DNA from: Kaistia dalseonensis
GTDB taxonomy: Bacteria; Pseudomonadota; Alphaproteobacteria; Rhizobiales; Kaistiaceae
Reading direction: 5' to 3'
Length of the DNA: 64,000 nt
NCBI RefSeq assembly: GCF_030814715.1
Contig: NZ_JAUSVO010000004.1
Coordinates: 62,001 to 126,000, forward strand
Shown here: positions 48,811 to 57,613 of the stretch, piece by piece
Layout: the number at the start of each line of letters is the position of its first letter
Position numbering within the stretch: the first letter of the stretch is position 1
Program-made: the position numbers and the translations under genes
Notes under the pieces: model-generated
The model's input: only the letters and a program-made list of their open reading frames with translations
The model's database searches: none
What the model was told of the DNA's origin: nothing

Positions 48811-49836
48811 TCAATCCCTTGGCGCAGGTCCCGTCGAGCCGCGAACAACCAGCTCGACCGGCCACAATTCGTGGATCGTCTCCGGGGCGCGGCCTTCGAC
48901 CAGCAACTCCATCAGCAGTTCGCCCACCCGCTTGCCGGCGGCGCGGATCGACGAGCGCGTCGTCGACATGGTCGGCACCATGACGTCGGGATTGAGGAAC
49001 GGGAAGACGTCGTCATGGGCGATCATGGAGACGTCGCGGCCGAGTTCGAGGCCTGCGGCGCGGATCGCGCGGAAGGCGCCGAGCGACATCATCATCGACG
49101 ACACCAGCAGCGCCGTCGGGCGTGGACGCTCGGCGAGGAACCGCGCCGTGATGCGATAGCCGATCTCGTCGGTCATCAGGCCATTCGCGACGAATGCTTC
49201 GTCGACGGCCAGGCCGTGGGCATTGAGCGCCCGGCGAAAGCCATTCTCGCGGTCGCGGGCGAATGTGTGCCGCGTCTCGCCATTGATCAGGCCGATCCGG
49301 CGATGACCGAGATCGAGCAGATGCTTGGTCGCGTGATGGAACGCACCCTCATTGTCGATGTCGAGCCAGGCATGTGGAATGTGGCTCTCGGTGCGGCCGT
49401 GGAGCACGAAGGGAAGGCCGAGCTCGGTCAGGAGGCCGACGCGCTCGTCCACCACCGTCGGGCTCGACAGAATCACGGCATCGACCCGGCCTCCGAGCGC
49501 CATCCGGCGATAGGTCGCCAATTCGTCGGATCCCTTGGTGGGGGACAGGACGATGTCGATTTCGTCGCGCAGCAGGCGCTCGCCGAGGCCCGCCTGGAAT
49601 TCGATATAATGTGGATCGAGCAGCATGTTGCGATCGGTGGGAAGCACGATGCCGATCGCGCCGGCGCGCCCGGTCGCCAATCGCCGCGCGCTGGCATTCG
49701 GCCGGTAGTCGTGGCGGCGCGCGGCCTCCATCACGCGCTGGCGTGTTTCCTCGTTGACCTCGGGATATCCGTTGAGCGCCCGGCTCACGGTCGTCTGCGA
49801 CAGACCGAGATGCGAAGCCAGTTCCTTGAGCTTCAT
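48811..49836 (-). CDS. LacI-family transcriptional repressor of the alpha-glucoside/trehalose operon
   Basis: Repressor of 341 residues. N-terminal HTH MKLKELASHLGLSQTTVSRA with hinge NASARRLATG, then a periplasmic-binding-like effector domain (IGIVLPTDRNMLLDPHYIEF, GHRRIGLINGETRHTFARDR). It is divergent from the thuE-like operon. The two AAAGCGCTTT palindromes at 49864-49879 (just upstream of its own start) and 50087-50102 (at the operon promoter) are its probable operators, since LacI proteins bind such CG-centred palindromes. Resembles AglR/ThuR-type regulators; the inducer is likely an alpha-glucoside. Confidence 0.92.
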   Translation of the reverse strand: MKLKELASHLGLSQTTVSRALNGYPEVNEETRQRVMEAARRHDYRPNASARRLATGRAGAIGIVLPTDRNMLLDPHYIEFQAGLGERLLRDEIDIVLSPTKGSDELATYRRMALGGRVDAVILSSPTVVDERVGLLTELGLPFVLHGRTESHIPHAWLDIDNEGAFHHATKHLLDLGHRRIGLINGETRHTFARDRENGFRRALNAHGLAVDEAFVANGLMTDEIGYRITARFLAERPRPTALLVSSMMMSLGAFRAIRAAGLELGRDVSMIAHDDVFPFLNPDVMVPTMSTTRSSIRAAGKRVGELLMELLVEGRAPETIHELWPVELVVRGSTGPAPRD

Positions 49837-49863
49837 TGAGCTCTGTTCCTCCCTTTGAATCTA

Positions 49864-49879
49864 TTCAAAGCGCTTTCAA
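49864..49879. promoter_or_regulatory. LacI-type operator 1 (repressor gene)
   Basis: TTCAAAGCGCTTTCAA, with perfect core AAAGCGCTTT, ends 28 nt upstream of the lacI start. Likely site for autoregulation. Confidence 0.75.
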
Positions 49880-50054
49880 TCGGGCTTGCAAGTTCCTTGG
49901 TCGCCCAACGCACAACGAACCGATGCATGTTGCGATGCACCATGGGTGTGGCCGGTCGAAATTCACCAATGAATCAAGCGAATATCATGATTTATCATAC
50001 GAATTTCTGTGCCTCTCGTGTTGCGTCGCACAGAATTGCGCTGGCGCGTCCGGC

Positions 50055-50102
50055 TTGACAGTCGCGCGGCTAGCTGTTCATTTCACCTCAAAGCGCTTTG
50101 AG
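50055..50102 (+). promoter_or_regulatory. Promoter and LacI-type operator 2 of the thuEFG operon
   Basis: TTGACA at 50055-50060 is followed after 17 nt by a weak -10 (TCATTT, 50078-50083). The perfect 16-bp palindrome CTCAAAGCGCTTTGAG at 50087-50102 covers the expected start of transcription, so the repressor would block initiation. The remaining part of 49880-50235 contains no gene; GGGAGG at 50223-50228 is the ribosome site for the next gene. Confidence 0.75.
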
Positions 50103-50235
50103 CTGTGCCGCGACATGTCATGGCGTCGACGCGTTTTGGGCAGAGGGGAGCCGATCGTGCCTCCGCTTGCAAAAGCGGTACGGGGTGCAGCCTCTCTCGC
50201 AGCGGAACTTGATTGTTTCTCAGGGAGGTTTATCG

Positions 50236-51501
50236 ATGAAATTGCGCTCAGCGCTCATGGCCTTCGGTGCCGCGGTCGTGATGACCGGCACCGCCCATGC
50301 GGCCAATCTTTCGATTGTTTCCGGTGACACGGGCAACGGCCTGGCAGTCCTCCGCGAAAAGCTCGACATTTACGAGAAGACGTCGGGCAACAAGGTCACC
50401 ATCGTCCCGATGCCGTCTTCCACGACGGACCAGTTCGGCCAGTACAAGCTCTGGCTCGCCGCCGGCAATTCCGACATCGACGTCTACCAGACGGACGTGA
50501 TCTGGGCGCCGCAACTCGCCGAGCAACTCGTCGACCTGACCGAGGCGACCAAGGACGTCATCGGCCAGCATTTCCCGTCGATCGTCCAGTCGCAGACGGT
50601 GAATGGCAAGCTCGTCGCCATGCCGCTCTTCACCGACGCGCCGGCGCTCTATTATCGCAAGGACCTGCTCGAGAAGTACGGCAAGACCGCGCCGAAGACC
50701 TGGGCAGAACTGGCGGCGACCGCCAAGGAAATCCAGGACAAGGAACGTGCGGCTGGCGCCAAGGATCTCTGGGGCTTCGTCTGGCAGGGCAACGCCTATG
50801 AAGGCCTGACCTGCAACGCGCTCGAATGGGTCATGTCGTATGGCGGCGGCCAGATCGTCGAGCCCGATGGCGAGATCTCGATCAACAATCCGCAGGCCGT
50901 TGCGGCCATTGAGGAAGCCAAGAGCTGGGTGAACACCATCTCCCCGCCCGGCGTCCTCGCCTATCAGGAAGAAGAGGCGCGCGGCGTCTGGCAGACCGGC
51001 AATGCCGTGTTCATGCGCAACTGGCCTTATGCTTATTCGCTCGGTGAAGGCGCGGATTCCGCGATTAAGGGCAAGTTCGACGTCGCGCCGCTTCCGGCCG
51101 GCACGGGCGACAAGGCCCGCTCGGCCGCCACGCTCGGCGGCTGGAACCTCGCGGTCTCGAAATATTCGAAGAACCAGAAGGAAGCCATCGACCTCGTCAA
51201 GTTCCTGACGTCGAAGGAAATGCAGAAGAAGCAGGCGATCGAGGCCTCCAACCTGCCGACCATCATCGATCTCTATGATGATGCCGAGATCGCCAAGGCC
51301 GTGCCGATCATTCCGCGCTGGAAGGACGTTTTCCTGAACGCCGTTCCGCGTCCTTCGGCCCCGACCAAGGTCAAGTACAACGAAGTCTCGTCGAACTTCT
51401 GGACCGCGGTCCACAACAGCCTCGCCGGCAGCGGCACCACGGCTGACAACCTCGAGCTGCTCGAGGCCCAGCTGACGAAGCTGAAGGGTAACGGCTGGTA
51501 G
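50236..51501 (+). CDS. thuE: Sugar ABC transporter substrate-binding protein, ThuE-like (trehalose/maltose/alpha-glucosides)
   Basis: Periplasmic binding protein of 421 residues. Signal peptide MKLRSALMAFGAAVVMTGTA ending HA. The mature protein (ANLSIVSGDTGNGLAVL, PSSTTDQFGQYKLWLAAGN, VYQTDVIWAPQLAEQLVDL, FTDAPALYYRKDLLEKYG) matches the ThuE group of trehalose/maltose/sucrose binders from rhizobia. GGGAGG lies 7 nt before the ATG. An intercistronic hairpin follows the stop. Substrate is inferred from family resemblance and the alpha-glucosidase in the operon. Confidence 0.92.
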   Translation: MKLRSALMAFGAAVVMTGTAHAANLSIVSGDTGNGLAVLREKLDIYEKTSGNKVTIVPMPSSTTDQFGQYKLWLAAGNSDIDVYQTDVIWAPQLAEQLVDLTEATKDVIGQHFPSIVQSQTVNGKLVAMPLFTDAPALYYRKDLLEKYGKTAPKTWAELAATAKEIQDKERAAGAKDLWGFVWQGNAYEGLTCNALEWVMSYGGGQIVEPDGEISINNPQAVAAIEEAKSWVNTISPPGVLAYQEEEARGVWQTGNAVFMRNWPYAYSLGEGADSAIKGKFDVAPLPAGTGDKARSAATLGGWNLAVSKYSKNQKEAIDLVKFLTSKEMQKKQAIEASNLPTIIDLYDDAEIAKAVPIIPRWKDVFLNAVPRPSAPTKVKYNEVSSNFWTAVHNSLAGSGTTADNLELLEAQLTKLKGNGW

Positions 51502-51510
51502 TCCGACCCT

Positions 51511-51546
51511 CGGCCGGCGGGCCCTGAAACGGGCCTCCGCCGGCCG
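51511..51546 (+). other. Intercistronic hairpin between thuE- and thuF-like genes
   Basis: CGGCCGGCGG (51511-51520) pairs with CCGCCGGCCG (51537-51546), and GCCC with GGGC inside, leaving a 2-nt bulge and a 6-nt loop. It begins 9 nt after the thuE stop and has no T-tract; probably an mRNA-protecting or partial-termination structure. Confidence 0.7.
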
Positions 51547-51641
51547 GTTGACGTTCTCGGCGCGGCGGCTACCTTTGGTATCCGCCGCATCGTTCAAGAA
51601 GGCCAAGGGCCGGACTAGCCGGTCGGGGGAGCGAAAAAACC

Positions 51642-52610
51642 ATGGCAGTGGCAGAAACGATCGCCGAGCCGGCCGCGCAAGCCGGATCGGATCTCCTGCG
51701 CCAACGCGTGCGCGCCGCCTGGATATTCCTGGCGCCCATGTTGATCGTCCTGGCGCTGGTCGCGGGATGGCCGCTGCTTCGCAGCATTTACTTTTCCTTT
51801 ACCAATGCCTCGCTGACCAATCTGGAAGCGCGGCAATGGATCGGCTTCGAGAACTACCTGTCCTGGATCACGCTGAAGAGCGGCAAGACGGTCTATGACG
51901 GCCTGCTCGTCGATCCGCTCTGGTGGAAGTCGGTCTGGAATACGGTCCGCTTCACCATCGTCTCGGTGACGCTGGAGACCATTTTCGGCATGATGGTCGC
52001 GCTGGTCCTGAATGCGGATTTCCGCGGCCGGGGCATCGTGCGCGCCGCCATTCTGGTGCCGTGGGCGATCCCGACGATCGTCTCCGCCAAGATGTGGGCC
52101 TGGATGCTGAACGACCAGTTCGGCATCATCAATGACATCCTGCTCAATCTCGGCCTGATCTCGCAGAAGATCGCCTGGACGGCCAATCCCGACACCGCGA
52201 TGCTCGCCGTGCTGATCGTCGACATCTGGAAGACGACGCCCTTCATGGCGCTCCTGATCCTGGCGGGCCTGCAGATGATCCCCGGCGACATCTACGAGGC
52301 GGCCAAGATCGACGGCGTCAATCCGGTCAAGGTGTTCTGGAAAGTGACGCTGCCGCTGGTGCGCCCGGCGCTGATGGTCGCGATCATCTTCCGCATGCTC
52401 GACGCACTCAGGATCTTCGACCTGATCTACGTGCTGACCGCCAACAATGCGCAGACCAAGACCATGTCGGTCTTCGCCCGCGAAAACCTGTTCGATTTCG
52501 ACAAGTTCGCCTATGGCTCGGCGGCGTCGACGATGCTGTTCCTGATCCTGACCGTGATTACGATCCTCTACATCATTATTGGCAAGGTCAATTTCGAGGG
52601 AGGCCGCTGA
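51642..52610 (+). CDS. thuF: Sugar ABC transporter permease, ThuF-like
   Basis: MalF-family inner-membrane permease of 322 residues. Six to seven helices, the first at about 25-48 (AAWIFLAPMLIVLALVAGWPLL). EAA loop EAAKIDGVNPVKVFWKVTLPLVRPAL is near residue 223. Its stop overlaps the start of the next permease gene (TGATG). It forms a heterodimer with the following protein. Confidence 0.94.
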   Translation: MAVAETIAEPAAQAGSDLLRQRVRAAWIFLAPMLIVLALVAGWPLLRSIYFSFTNASLTNLEARQWIGFENYLSWITLKSGKTVYDGLLVDPLWWKSVWNTVRFTIVSVTLETIFGMMVALVLNADFRGRGIVRAAILVPWAIPTIVSAKMWAWMLNDQFGIINDILLNLGLISQKIAWTANPDTAMLAVLIVDIWKTTPFMALLILAGLQMIPGDIYEAAKIDGVNPVKVFWKVTLPLVRPALMVAIIFRMLDALRIFDLIYVLTANNAQTKTMSVFARENLFDFDKFAYGSAASTMLFLILTVITILYIIIGKVNFEGGR

Positions 52611-53440
52611 TGCTCTGGCACATCGTCAAGCGCGTAGCCTTCTATGCGCTGGTGATCGGGATCGTCGTCATCTCGCTGTTCCCGTTCTATTACGCGATCA
52701 TCACCTCGTTCAAATCGGGCACGGCGCTGTTCGTGGTCAATTACTGGCCGACCAGCTTCTCGCTCGCCAACTATACGCAGGTGCTGACGACCGGCAGCTT
52801 CGTCCGCAATCTCGGCAATTCGCTGTTCATCGCCTCGGTGGTGGTCGTGATCTCGCTGCTGCTCGCGGTCACGGCGTCCTTTGCGCTGTCGCGCGTCCGC
52901 TTCCGCGGCCGCTCGCTGCTGCTCTTCACCATCCTCGCCGTCTCGATGTTCCCGCAGATCGCGGTGCTCTCGGGCCTGTTCGAGCTGATCCGCTTCTTCG
53001 GCATCTTCAACACGCCGTTCGCGCTGATCTTCGCCTACATGATCTTCACGCTGCCGTTCACGGTCTGGGTGCTGACGACCTTCATGCGCGACCTTCCCGT
53101 CGAGATCGAGGAAGCCGCGATCGTCGATGGCGCCTCGCCCTGGGTGATCGTGACAAAGGTCTTCCTGCCGCTGATGTGGCCGGCACTGGTCACGACGGGC
53201 CTGCTCGCCTTCATCGCGGCGTGGAACGAGTTCCTGTTCGCGCTCACCTTCACCTCGTCCAACAATACGCGCACGGTGCCGGTCGCGATCGCCCTTCTGT
53301 CGGGCGCGACGCAATATGAAATCCCCTGGGGCAACATCATGGCGGCGTCGGTCATAGTGACCGTGCCGCTGGTCGTCCTTGTCCTGATTTTCCAACGCAA
53401 GATCATTTCCGGCCTGACCGCCGGCGGCGTGAAGGGCTGA
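52610..53440 (+). CDS. thuG: Sugar ABC transporter permease, ThuG-like
   Basis: MalG-family permease of 276 residues with six helices, first at about residues 8-30 (VAFYALVIGIVVISLFPFYYA). EAA loop EEAAIVDGASPWVIVTKVFLPLMWPAL near residue 166. Starts at the ATG overlapping the preceding stop and ends two bases before the alpha-glucosidase gene, indicating one operon. Confidence 0.94.
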   Translation: MLWHIVKRVAFYALVIGIVVISLFPFYYAIITSFKSGTALFVVNYWPTSFSLANYTQVLTTGSFVRNLGNSLFIASVVVVISLLLAVTASFALSRVRFRGRSLLLFTILAVSMFPQIAVLSGLFELIRFFGIFNTPFALIFAYMIFTLPFTVWVLTTFMRDLPVEIEEAAIVDGASPWVIVTKVFLPLMWPALVTTGLLAFIAAWNEFLFALTFTSSNNTRTVPVAIALLSGATQYEIPWGNIMAASVIVTVPLVVLVLIFQRKIISGLTAGGVKG

Positions 53441-53442
53441 TA

Positions 53443-55113
53443 ATGAACGAGATCGTTTCCGGTAGTGCGCTGGGTGGAGCCGGCGCCGTCGATGCGGATT
53501 GGTGGCGCGGTGCCGTCATCTACCAGATCTATCCGCGCTCCTTTCAGGACACGAACGATGATGGCGTCGGCGATCTCAAGGGCATAGCGGCGCGGCTCGA
53601 CCACATCGCCACGCTCGGTGCCGATGCCATCTGGATCTCGCCGTTCTTCAAGTCGCCGATGAAGGATTTCGGCTACGACGTGTCGGACTACACCGCCGTC
53701 GACGGCCTCTTCGGCACGATCGAGGATTTCGATCATCTGATCGCCGAGGCGCACGCTCGCGGCATCAAGGTCATGATCGACCAGGTCCTGTCGCACACCT
53801 CGGACCAGCATGCCTGGTTCAAGGAGAGCCGGTCGTCCAAGGACAATGACAAGGCAGATTGGTATGTCTGGGCGGATGCGAAGCCCGATGGCACCCCGCC
53901 CAACAACTGGCTGTCGATCTTCGGCGGTTCAGCCTGGGAGTGGGAGACCACCCGCTGCCAATATTACCTGCACAACTTCCTGACGTCGCAGCCGGATTTG
54001 AACTTCCACTGCATGGCCGCGCAGGATGCGCTGCTCGATACGGTCGAGTTCTGGCTGAAGCGCGGCGTCGACGGCTTCCGCCTCGATACGGTGAATTTCT
54101 ACGTCCACTCGCAGGGGCTGGAGAACAATCCGCCATCGGCGCTGGAAGATCGCAATTCGCCCGAGGCGCCGGCCGTCAATCCCTATAACTGGCAGGATCA
54201 TATCCACGACAAGAGCCAGCCCGAGAACCTTGCCTTCCTGCAGCGGCTGCGCGCCCTGCTCGATCGCTATCCGGGCCAGACGACCGTCGGTGAGATCGGC
54301 GACGGACCGCGTTCACTGAAGACGATGGCGGCCTATACGTCGGGCGGCGACAAGCTGCACATGTGCTACACGTTCGATTTCCTGAGCCCGATCTTCACGA
54401 AGGAACATTTCGTCAACCGGATCAAGGCTTTCGAGGCGATCGTCGGCGATGGCTGGCCGTGCTGGGCCTTCTCGAACCACGATATCGTCCGCCATGTCAG
54501 CCGCTGGACGAAGGATGGCGACTTTGACGCCGTCGCCAAGATCGCCGCGGCGATCCTCTTGTCGCTGCGCGGTTCGGTTTGCCTCTATCAGGGCGAGGAA
54601 CTCGGCCTGACCGAAGCCGATATCGCCTTTGAAGACCTGCAGGATCCCTATGGCATTCGCTTCTGGCCCGAATTCAAGGGTCGTGACGGTTGCCGTACGC
54701 CGATGGTGTGGGAATCGAATGCCGCCTATGCCGGCTTCTCCAATCACAAGCCCTGGCTGCCGATCCCGCAGGAGCACATTGCCCGCGCGGTTAACCGCGA
54801 GGAGCCGGATCATTCCTCGGTTTTCGCTCAGTACCGGCGCATGATCGCGCTTCGTCATGCGCATCCCGCGCTGATCAAGGGCTCGATCTCATTCGTCGAC
54901 ACGCCGGATGACGTGCTCGGATTTGTTCGCGAATTCGAGGGCGAGAAGATCCTTTGCATCTTCAACCTCGGCACCGCGGCCGTCACGGCGCCGCTGCCGG
55001 CGGGCCTCGACGTCACCGCGCTCGAAGGGCATGGCTTCACGGCCTCGCTGCATCCCGTCGAGCGCACCATCAGCCTCGGGGGACGCGACGCGTTCTTCGG
55101 AAAGATAGCCTGA
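53443..55113 (+). CDS. Alpha-glucosidase (GH13)
   Basis: Cytoplasmic GH13 enzyme of 556 residues hydrolysing imported alpha-glucosides to glucose. The four conserved regions are visible: [14 protein letters not shown] (region I), [10 protein letters not shown] with the catalytic Asp nucleophile, TVGEIGD with the acid/base Glu, and [29 protein letters not shown] at the start is the family opening. It has no signal peptide. Placed between permease and ATPase genes, as in rhizobial agl operons, it explains use of maltose- or sucrose-like sugars taken up by this importer. Confidence 0.93.
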   Translation: MNEIVSGSALGGAGAVDADWWRGAVIYQIYPRSFQDTNDDGVGDLKGIAARLDHIATLGADAIWISPFFKSPMKDFGYDVSDYTAVDGLFGTIEDFDHLIAEAHARGIKVMIDQVLSHTSDQHAWFKESRSSKDNDKADWYVWADAKPDGTPPNNWLSIFGGSAWEWETTRCQYYLHNFLTSQPDLNFHCMAAQDALLDTVEFWLKRGVDGFRLDTVNFYVHSQGLENNPPSALEDRNSPEAPAVNPYNWQDHIHDKSQPENLAFLQRLRALLDRYPGQTTVGEIGDGPRSLKTMAAYTSGGDKLHMCYTFDFLSPIFTKEHFVNRIKAFEAIVGDGWPCWAFSNHDIVRHVSRWTKDGDFDAVAKIAAAILLSLRGSVCLYQGEELGLTEADIAFEDLQDPYGIRFWPEFKGRDGCRTPMVWESNAAYAGFSNHKPWLPIPQEHIARAVNREEPDHSSVFAQYRRMIALRHAHPALIKGSISFVDTPDDVLGFVREFEGEKILCIFNLGTAAVTAPLPAGLDVTALEGHGFTASLHPVERTISLGGRDAFFGKIA

Positions 55114-55136
55114 AGGGGCAGGGAAGGGGAACGAAC

Positions 55137-56228
55137 ATGGCCGGCTTGCTTCTTCGCGGCATCAAGAAGACCTATGGCACCGTCAAGGTGCTGCACGGCA
55201 TCGATCTCGACATCAAGTCAGGCGAGTTCATCGTCTTCGTCGGGCCGTCCGGTTGCGGCAAGTCCACGCTGCTGCGGCTGATCGCGGGGCTCGAGGACAT
55301 TACGGCCGGCACGCTGCAGATCGACGGCGAGGTCGTGAACCAGCTGGCGCCGTCGAAGCGCGGCATCGCCATGGTGTTCCAGTCCTATGCGCTCTACCCG
55401 CATATGACGGTCTACGACAACATGGCCTTCGGCATGAAGCTCGCCAAGGGCCACAGCCAGGACGAGATCGACAAGCGCGTGCGCCAGGCGGCCGACGTCC
55501 TGCAGATCACGCCCTATCTCGATCGCCTGCCCAAGCAGCTTTCCGGCGGCCAGCGCCAGCGCGTCGCGATCGGGCGCGCCATCGTGCGCGATCCCAAGGT
55601 ATTCCTGTTCGACGAACCGCTTTCAAACCTCGATGCGGCGCTGCGCGTCCAGACGCGCATCGAGATCAACAAGCTGCATGAGAGCATGCCGGGCGTGACG
55701 ATGATCTATGTCACGCATGATCAGGTCGAGGCGATGACGCTGGCCGATCGCATCGTCGTGCTGAATGCCGGCCGGGTCGAGCAGGTCGGCGCGCCGATGG
55801 AGCTCTACCACAATCCGGATAATCTCTTCGTCGCGCGCTTCCTCGGCTCGCCGTCGATGAACACGATCCCCTGCGTGATCGAGTCGGGCGGCAGCGATCC
55901 CCGCGTCAAGCCGGATGGCTGCGCATCGATCCCCGTCAAGGCAACGATTCCGGCCAGCGCCGCGGGGACCAAGGGCACCTTCGGCGTTCGGCCGGAAGAT
56001 CTCGAAATCACCACCGGCGATTTCTCCATCTTCCGCGGTACGGTCGATATCGTCGAGCAGCTCGGTGAGGTCACGCTCATCTATGTCGATGTCGGCACGA
56101 CCGAGCCGGTCGTCGCGAAGATCGCCAATGATATTCCGGTGGCCAAGGGCGACAAGGTCGCGCTGACCACCGAACTTCGCCACCTGCACGTCTTCGACGA
56201 GAAGGGCATCGCCTATCCTCGCACCTGA
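55137..56228 (+). CDS. Sugar ABC transporter ATP-binding protein, UgpC/MsmK/ThuK-like
   Basis: MalK-type ATPase of 363 residues. Walker [11 protein letters not shown]-loop [20 protein letters not shown], signature [15 protein letters not shown], Walker [19 protein letters not shown]-loop [10 protein letters not shown]. The C-terminal regulatory OB-like domain (about 240-363; [23 protein letters not shown]) is present. The ATG at 55137 follows the alpha-glucosidase stop by 23 nt with AGGGAAGGGGA ahead. MalK-type ATPases are often shared between importers. Confidence 0.94.
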   Translation: MAGLLLRGIKKTYGTVKVLHGIDLDIKSGEFIVFVGPSGCGKSTLLRLIAGLEDITAGTLQIDGEVVNQLAPSKRGIAMVFQSYALYPHMTVYDNMAFGMKLAKGHSQDEIDKRVRQAADVLQITPYLDRLPKQLSGGQRQRVAIGRAIVRDPKVFLFDEPLSNLDAALRVQTRIEINKLHESMPGVTMIYVTHDQVEAMTLADRIVVLNAGRVEQVGAPMELYHNPDNLFVARFLGSPSMNTIPCVIESGGSDPRVKPDGCASIPVKATIPASAAGTKGTFGVRPEDLEITTGDFSIFRGTVDIVEQLGEVTLIYVDVGTTEPVVAKIANDIPVAKGDKVALTTELRHLHVFDEKGIAYPRT

Positions 56229-56250
56229 GGCGCGGGGATTTGCCTTATCT

Positions 56251-56283
56251 GCCCCACGCGGCGCGAAACGCGCTCCGTGGGGC
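56251..56283. terminator. Convergent terminator after the sugar operon
   Basis: GCCCCACG (56251-56258) pairs with CGTGGGGC (56276-56283), with an inner GCGCG-AAA-CGCGC stem. It stands between the ATPase gene (+) and the small secreted protein gene (-), so it can serve both strands. No T-tract. Confidence 0.6.
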
Positions 56284-56293
56284 GGGCCGCGCT

Positions 56294-56596
56294 TCAGTAG
56301 CGGCCGACGCGATTGACCGGGCCGCCGCGATTGCCGACATAGCCCGGCGCGACACCGACGCCCGGCGCGCCGACGCCGACCGAGCCGACGCCCACGCGCG
56401 GCGTCACGACGACGGGCGCCCTGACGACCGGTGCGACGACGACCGGTGCCGGACGCACGACACAGCCCTGCGGCACGCCGGCGGTCTTGCAGTAGACGAC
56501 GGCTTCGGCCGATCCAGTGCCGACCATCATCATGCCGATGCCGGCCAGGGCGAGAAGCGCATGGCCACGATGAGTCGAGCGCGTTCCAAGAAACAT
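56294..56596 (-). CDS. Small secreted valine/proline/glycine-rich protein
   Basis: Protein of 100 residues with a signal peptide (GHALLALAGIGMMMVG... ending SAEA). The mature part begins VVYCKTAGVPQGCVVRP with two cysteines, a motif seen in short exported proteins of Rhizobiales, followed by valine/proline repeats (PVVVAPVVRAPVVV) and a glycine-rich tail ending GGPVNRVGRY. GGGAGG is 7 nt before the ATG at 56596. Function unknown; it might be a surface or periplasmic scaffold protein. Confidence 0.75.
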   Translation of the reverse strand: MFLGTRSTHRGHALLALAGIGMMMVGTGSAEAVVYCKTAGVPQGCVVRPAPVVVAPVVRAPVVVTPRVGVGSVGVGAPGVGVAPGYVGNRGGPVNRVGRY

Positions 56597-56670
56597 AGGG
56601 TGTCCTCCCAAGGTCTTTCTGATGATCGTGCCGGGAAATCCGGTCGACCGATGGCGTCTATCTAATTGAT

Positions 56671-56722
56671 TTGATGCGTTTCCTTCACGCGAACCGGTAT
56701 CCACTTCGCTCGGAAACGCTCT
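56671..56722 (-). repeat. Nested-palindrome intergenic repeat, copy 2 (complete)
   Basis: On the minus strand: outer arms GCGTTTCC and GGAAACGC, inner arms GCGAA and TTCGC, around GTGGATACCGG. It matches the shortened plus-strand copy at 11389-11428. The region 56597-56870 between the two small secreted protein genes contains this element and otherwise nothing recognisable. Confidence 0.75.
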
Positions 56723-56870
56723 CAGGCGAAGTGACTGCGGGACAATCCGGACAGGCCGCAAAGGGGCGGTCCCCTTCACTTCCGACAACTTAAGACCCGG
56801 ACTCAGTCCCGGCCTGCCGGAGAGCGTATTCAGCGTCCCCGGCTGACGGTCTCGATCGTCTCGAGCGACC

Positions 56871-57428
56871 TCAGCGCGCTACCGAACCGAGCGCGCTCTT
56901 GCAGGTCGATGAAAGCTGTGCCGCATGCGCCGAGAGGCAGGCCGCCGCGCCACCGCCGCCAAGGCGCACAGTGCTGCAGAAACGGCGGAAATCCGGGCCG
57001 CAGGATTGGCGCACCAGCACCATTTCCTGGCGCGGCGAGAGCTGCGGAGCGGGCGCGGCCTTCGGCGTAGTGGCCGCCGGCTTCGCCGGAGCCGCAGGAG
57101 CGGTTGCCGCCGGAGCGGTTGTCGCGGGGGCCGTTGCCGCCGGAGCCGTCGTTGCGGGCGCGCTGGCCGCCGGGGGCGGGCTCGCGGCCGAAACGGCGGA
57201 CTGGCACGATGGCGAGAGGCTGGCGAGGTTCTTCTGCAGGCATTGCAGGGCGTCGGCGCCGCCGGGCGACACGCCGGAGCAATGGGCGCGAAAATCGCTT
57301 TGGCAAGCCGAGCGGATGGCCGATTGCTGGGCCGCCGTCGGCGCCTGCGCAGAGGCGGCGCCGGCCGAAACCAGGATCATCGCCAACAGGGAGAAGACCA
57401 GCCGCTCAAGACGGTGGACATAGTTCAT
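56871..57428 (-). CDS. Secreted protein with two cysteine-rich (GLG1-type) repeats
   Basis: Protein of 185 residues. Signal peptide VFSLLAMILVSAGAASA. Two related cysteine-rich units flank an Ala/Thr/Pro linker: CQSDFRAHCSGVSPGGADAL with CLQKNLASLSPSC (about residues 43-78), and CGPDFRRFCSTVRLGGGGAA with CLSAHAAQLSSTC (about 145-178). This CxxDfxxxC...C...C pattern is that of the cysteine-rich repeat family (PF00839). The linker carries PATTAPAAT repeats like those of secreted periplasmic or surface proteins. Function unknown. The ATG at 57428 is chosen because the signal peptide starts there. Confidence 0.8.
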   Translation of the reverse strand: MNYVHRLERLVFSLLAMILVSAGAASAQAPTAAQQSAIRSACQSDFRAHCSGVSPGGADALQCLQKNLASLSPSCQSAVSAASPPPAASAPATTAPAATAPATTAPAATAPAAPAKPAATTPKAAPAPQLSPRQEMVLVRQSCGPDFRRFCSTVRLGGGGAAACLSAHAAQLSSTCKSALGSVAR

Positions 57429-57613
57429 CGCGACAGCCCTCCAAGACAGGGCTTCGTCTAGCACGTGGCGGGAATGCCTGCAAACGAGCAATTTGGGGCA
57501 GGACATTCCAGATATGCCGTCCGCGACGAACAATTTGGTACTGTATCGTCGCAGCGCAATATGGGCGGCAGCCATTGATGGATTGCCGCCGCCCGAAAGC
57601 TGATGTCGCGGTT

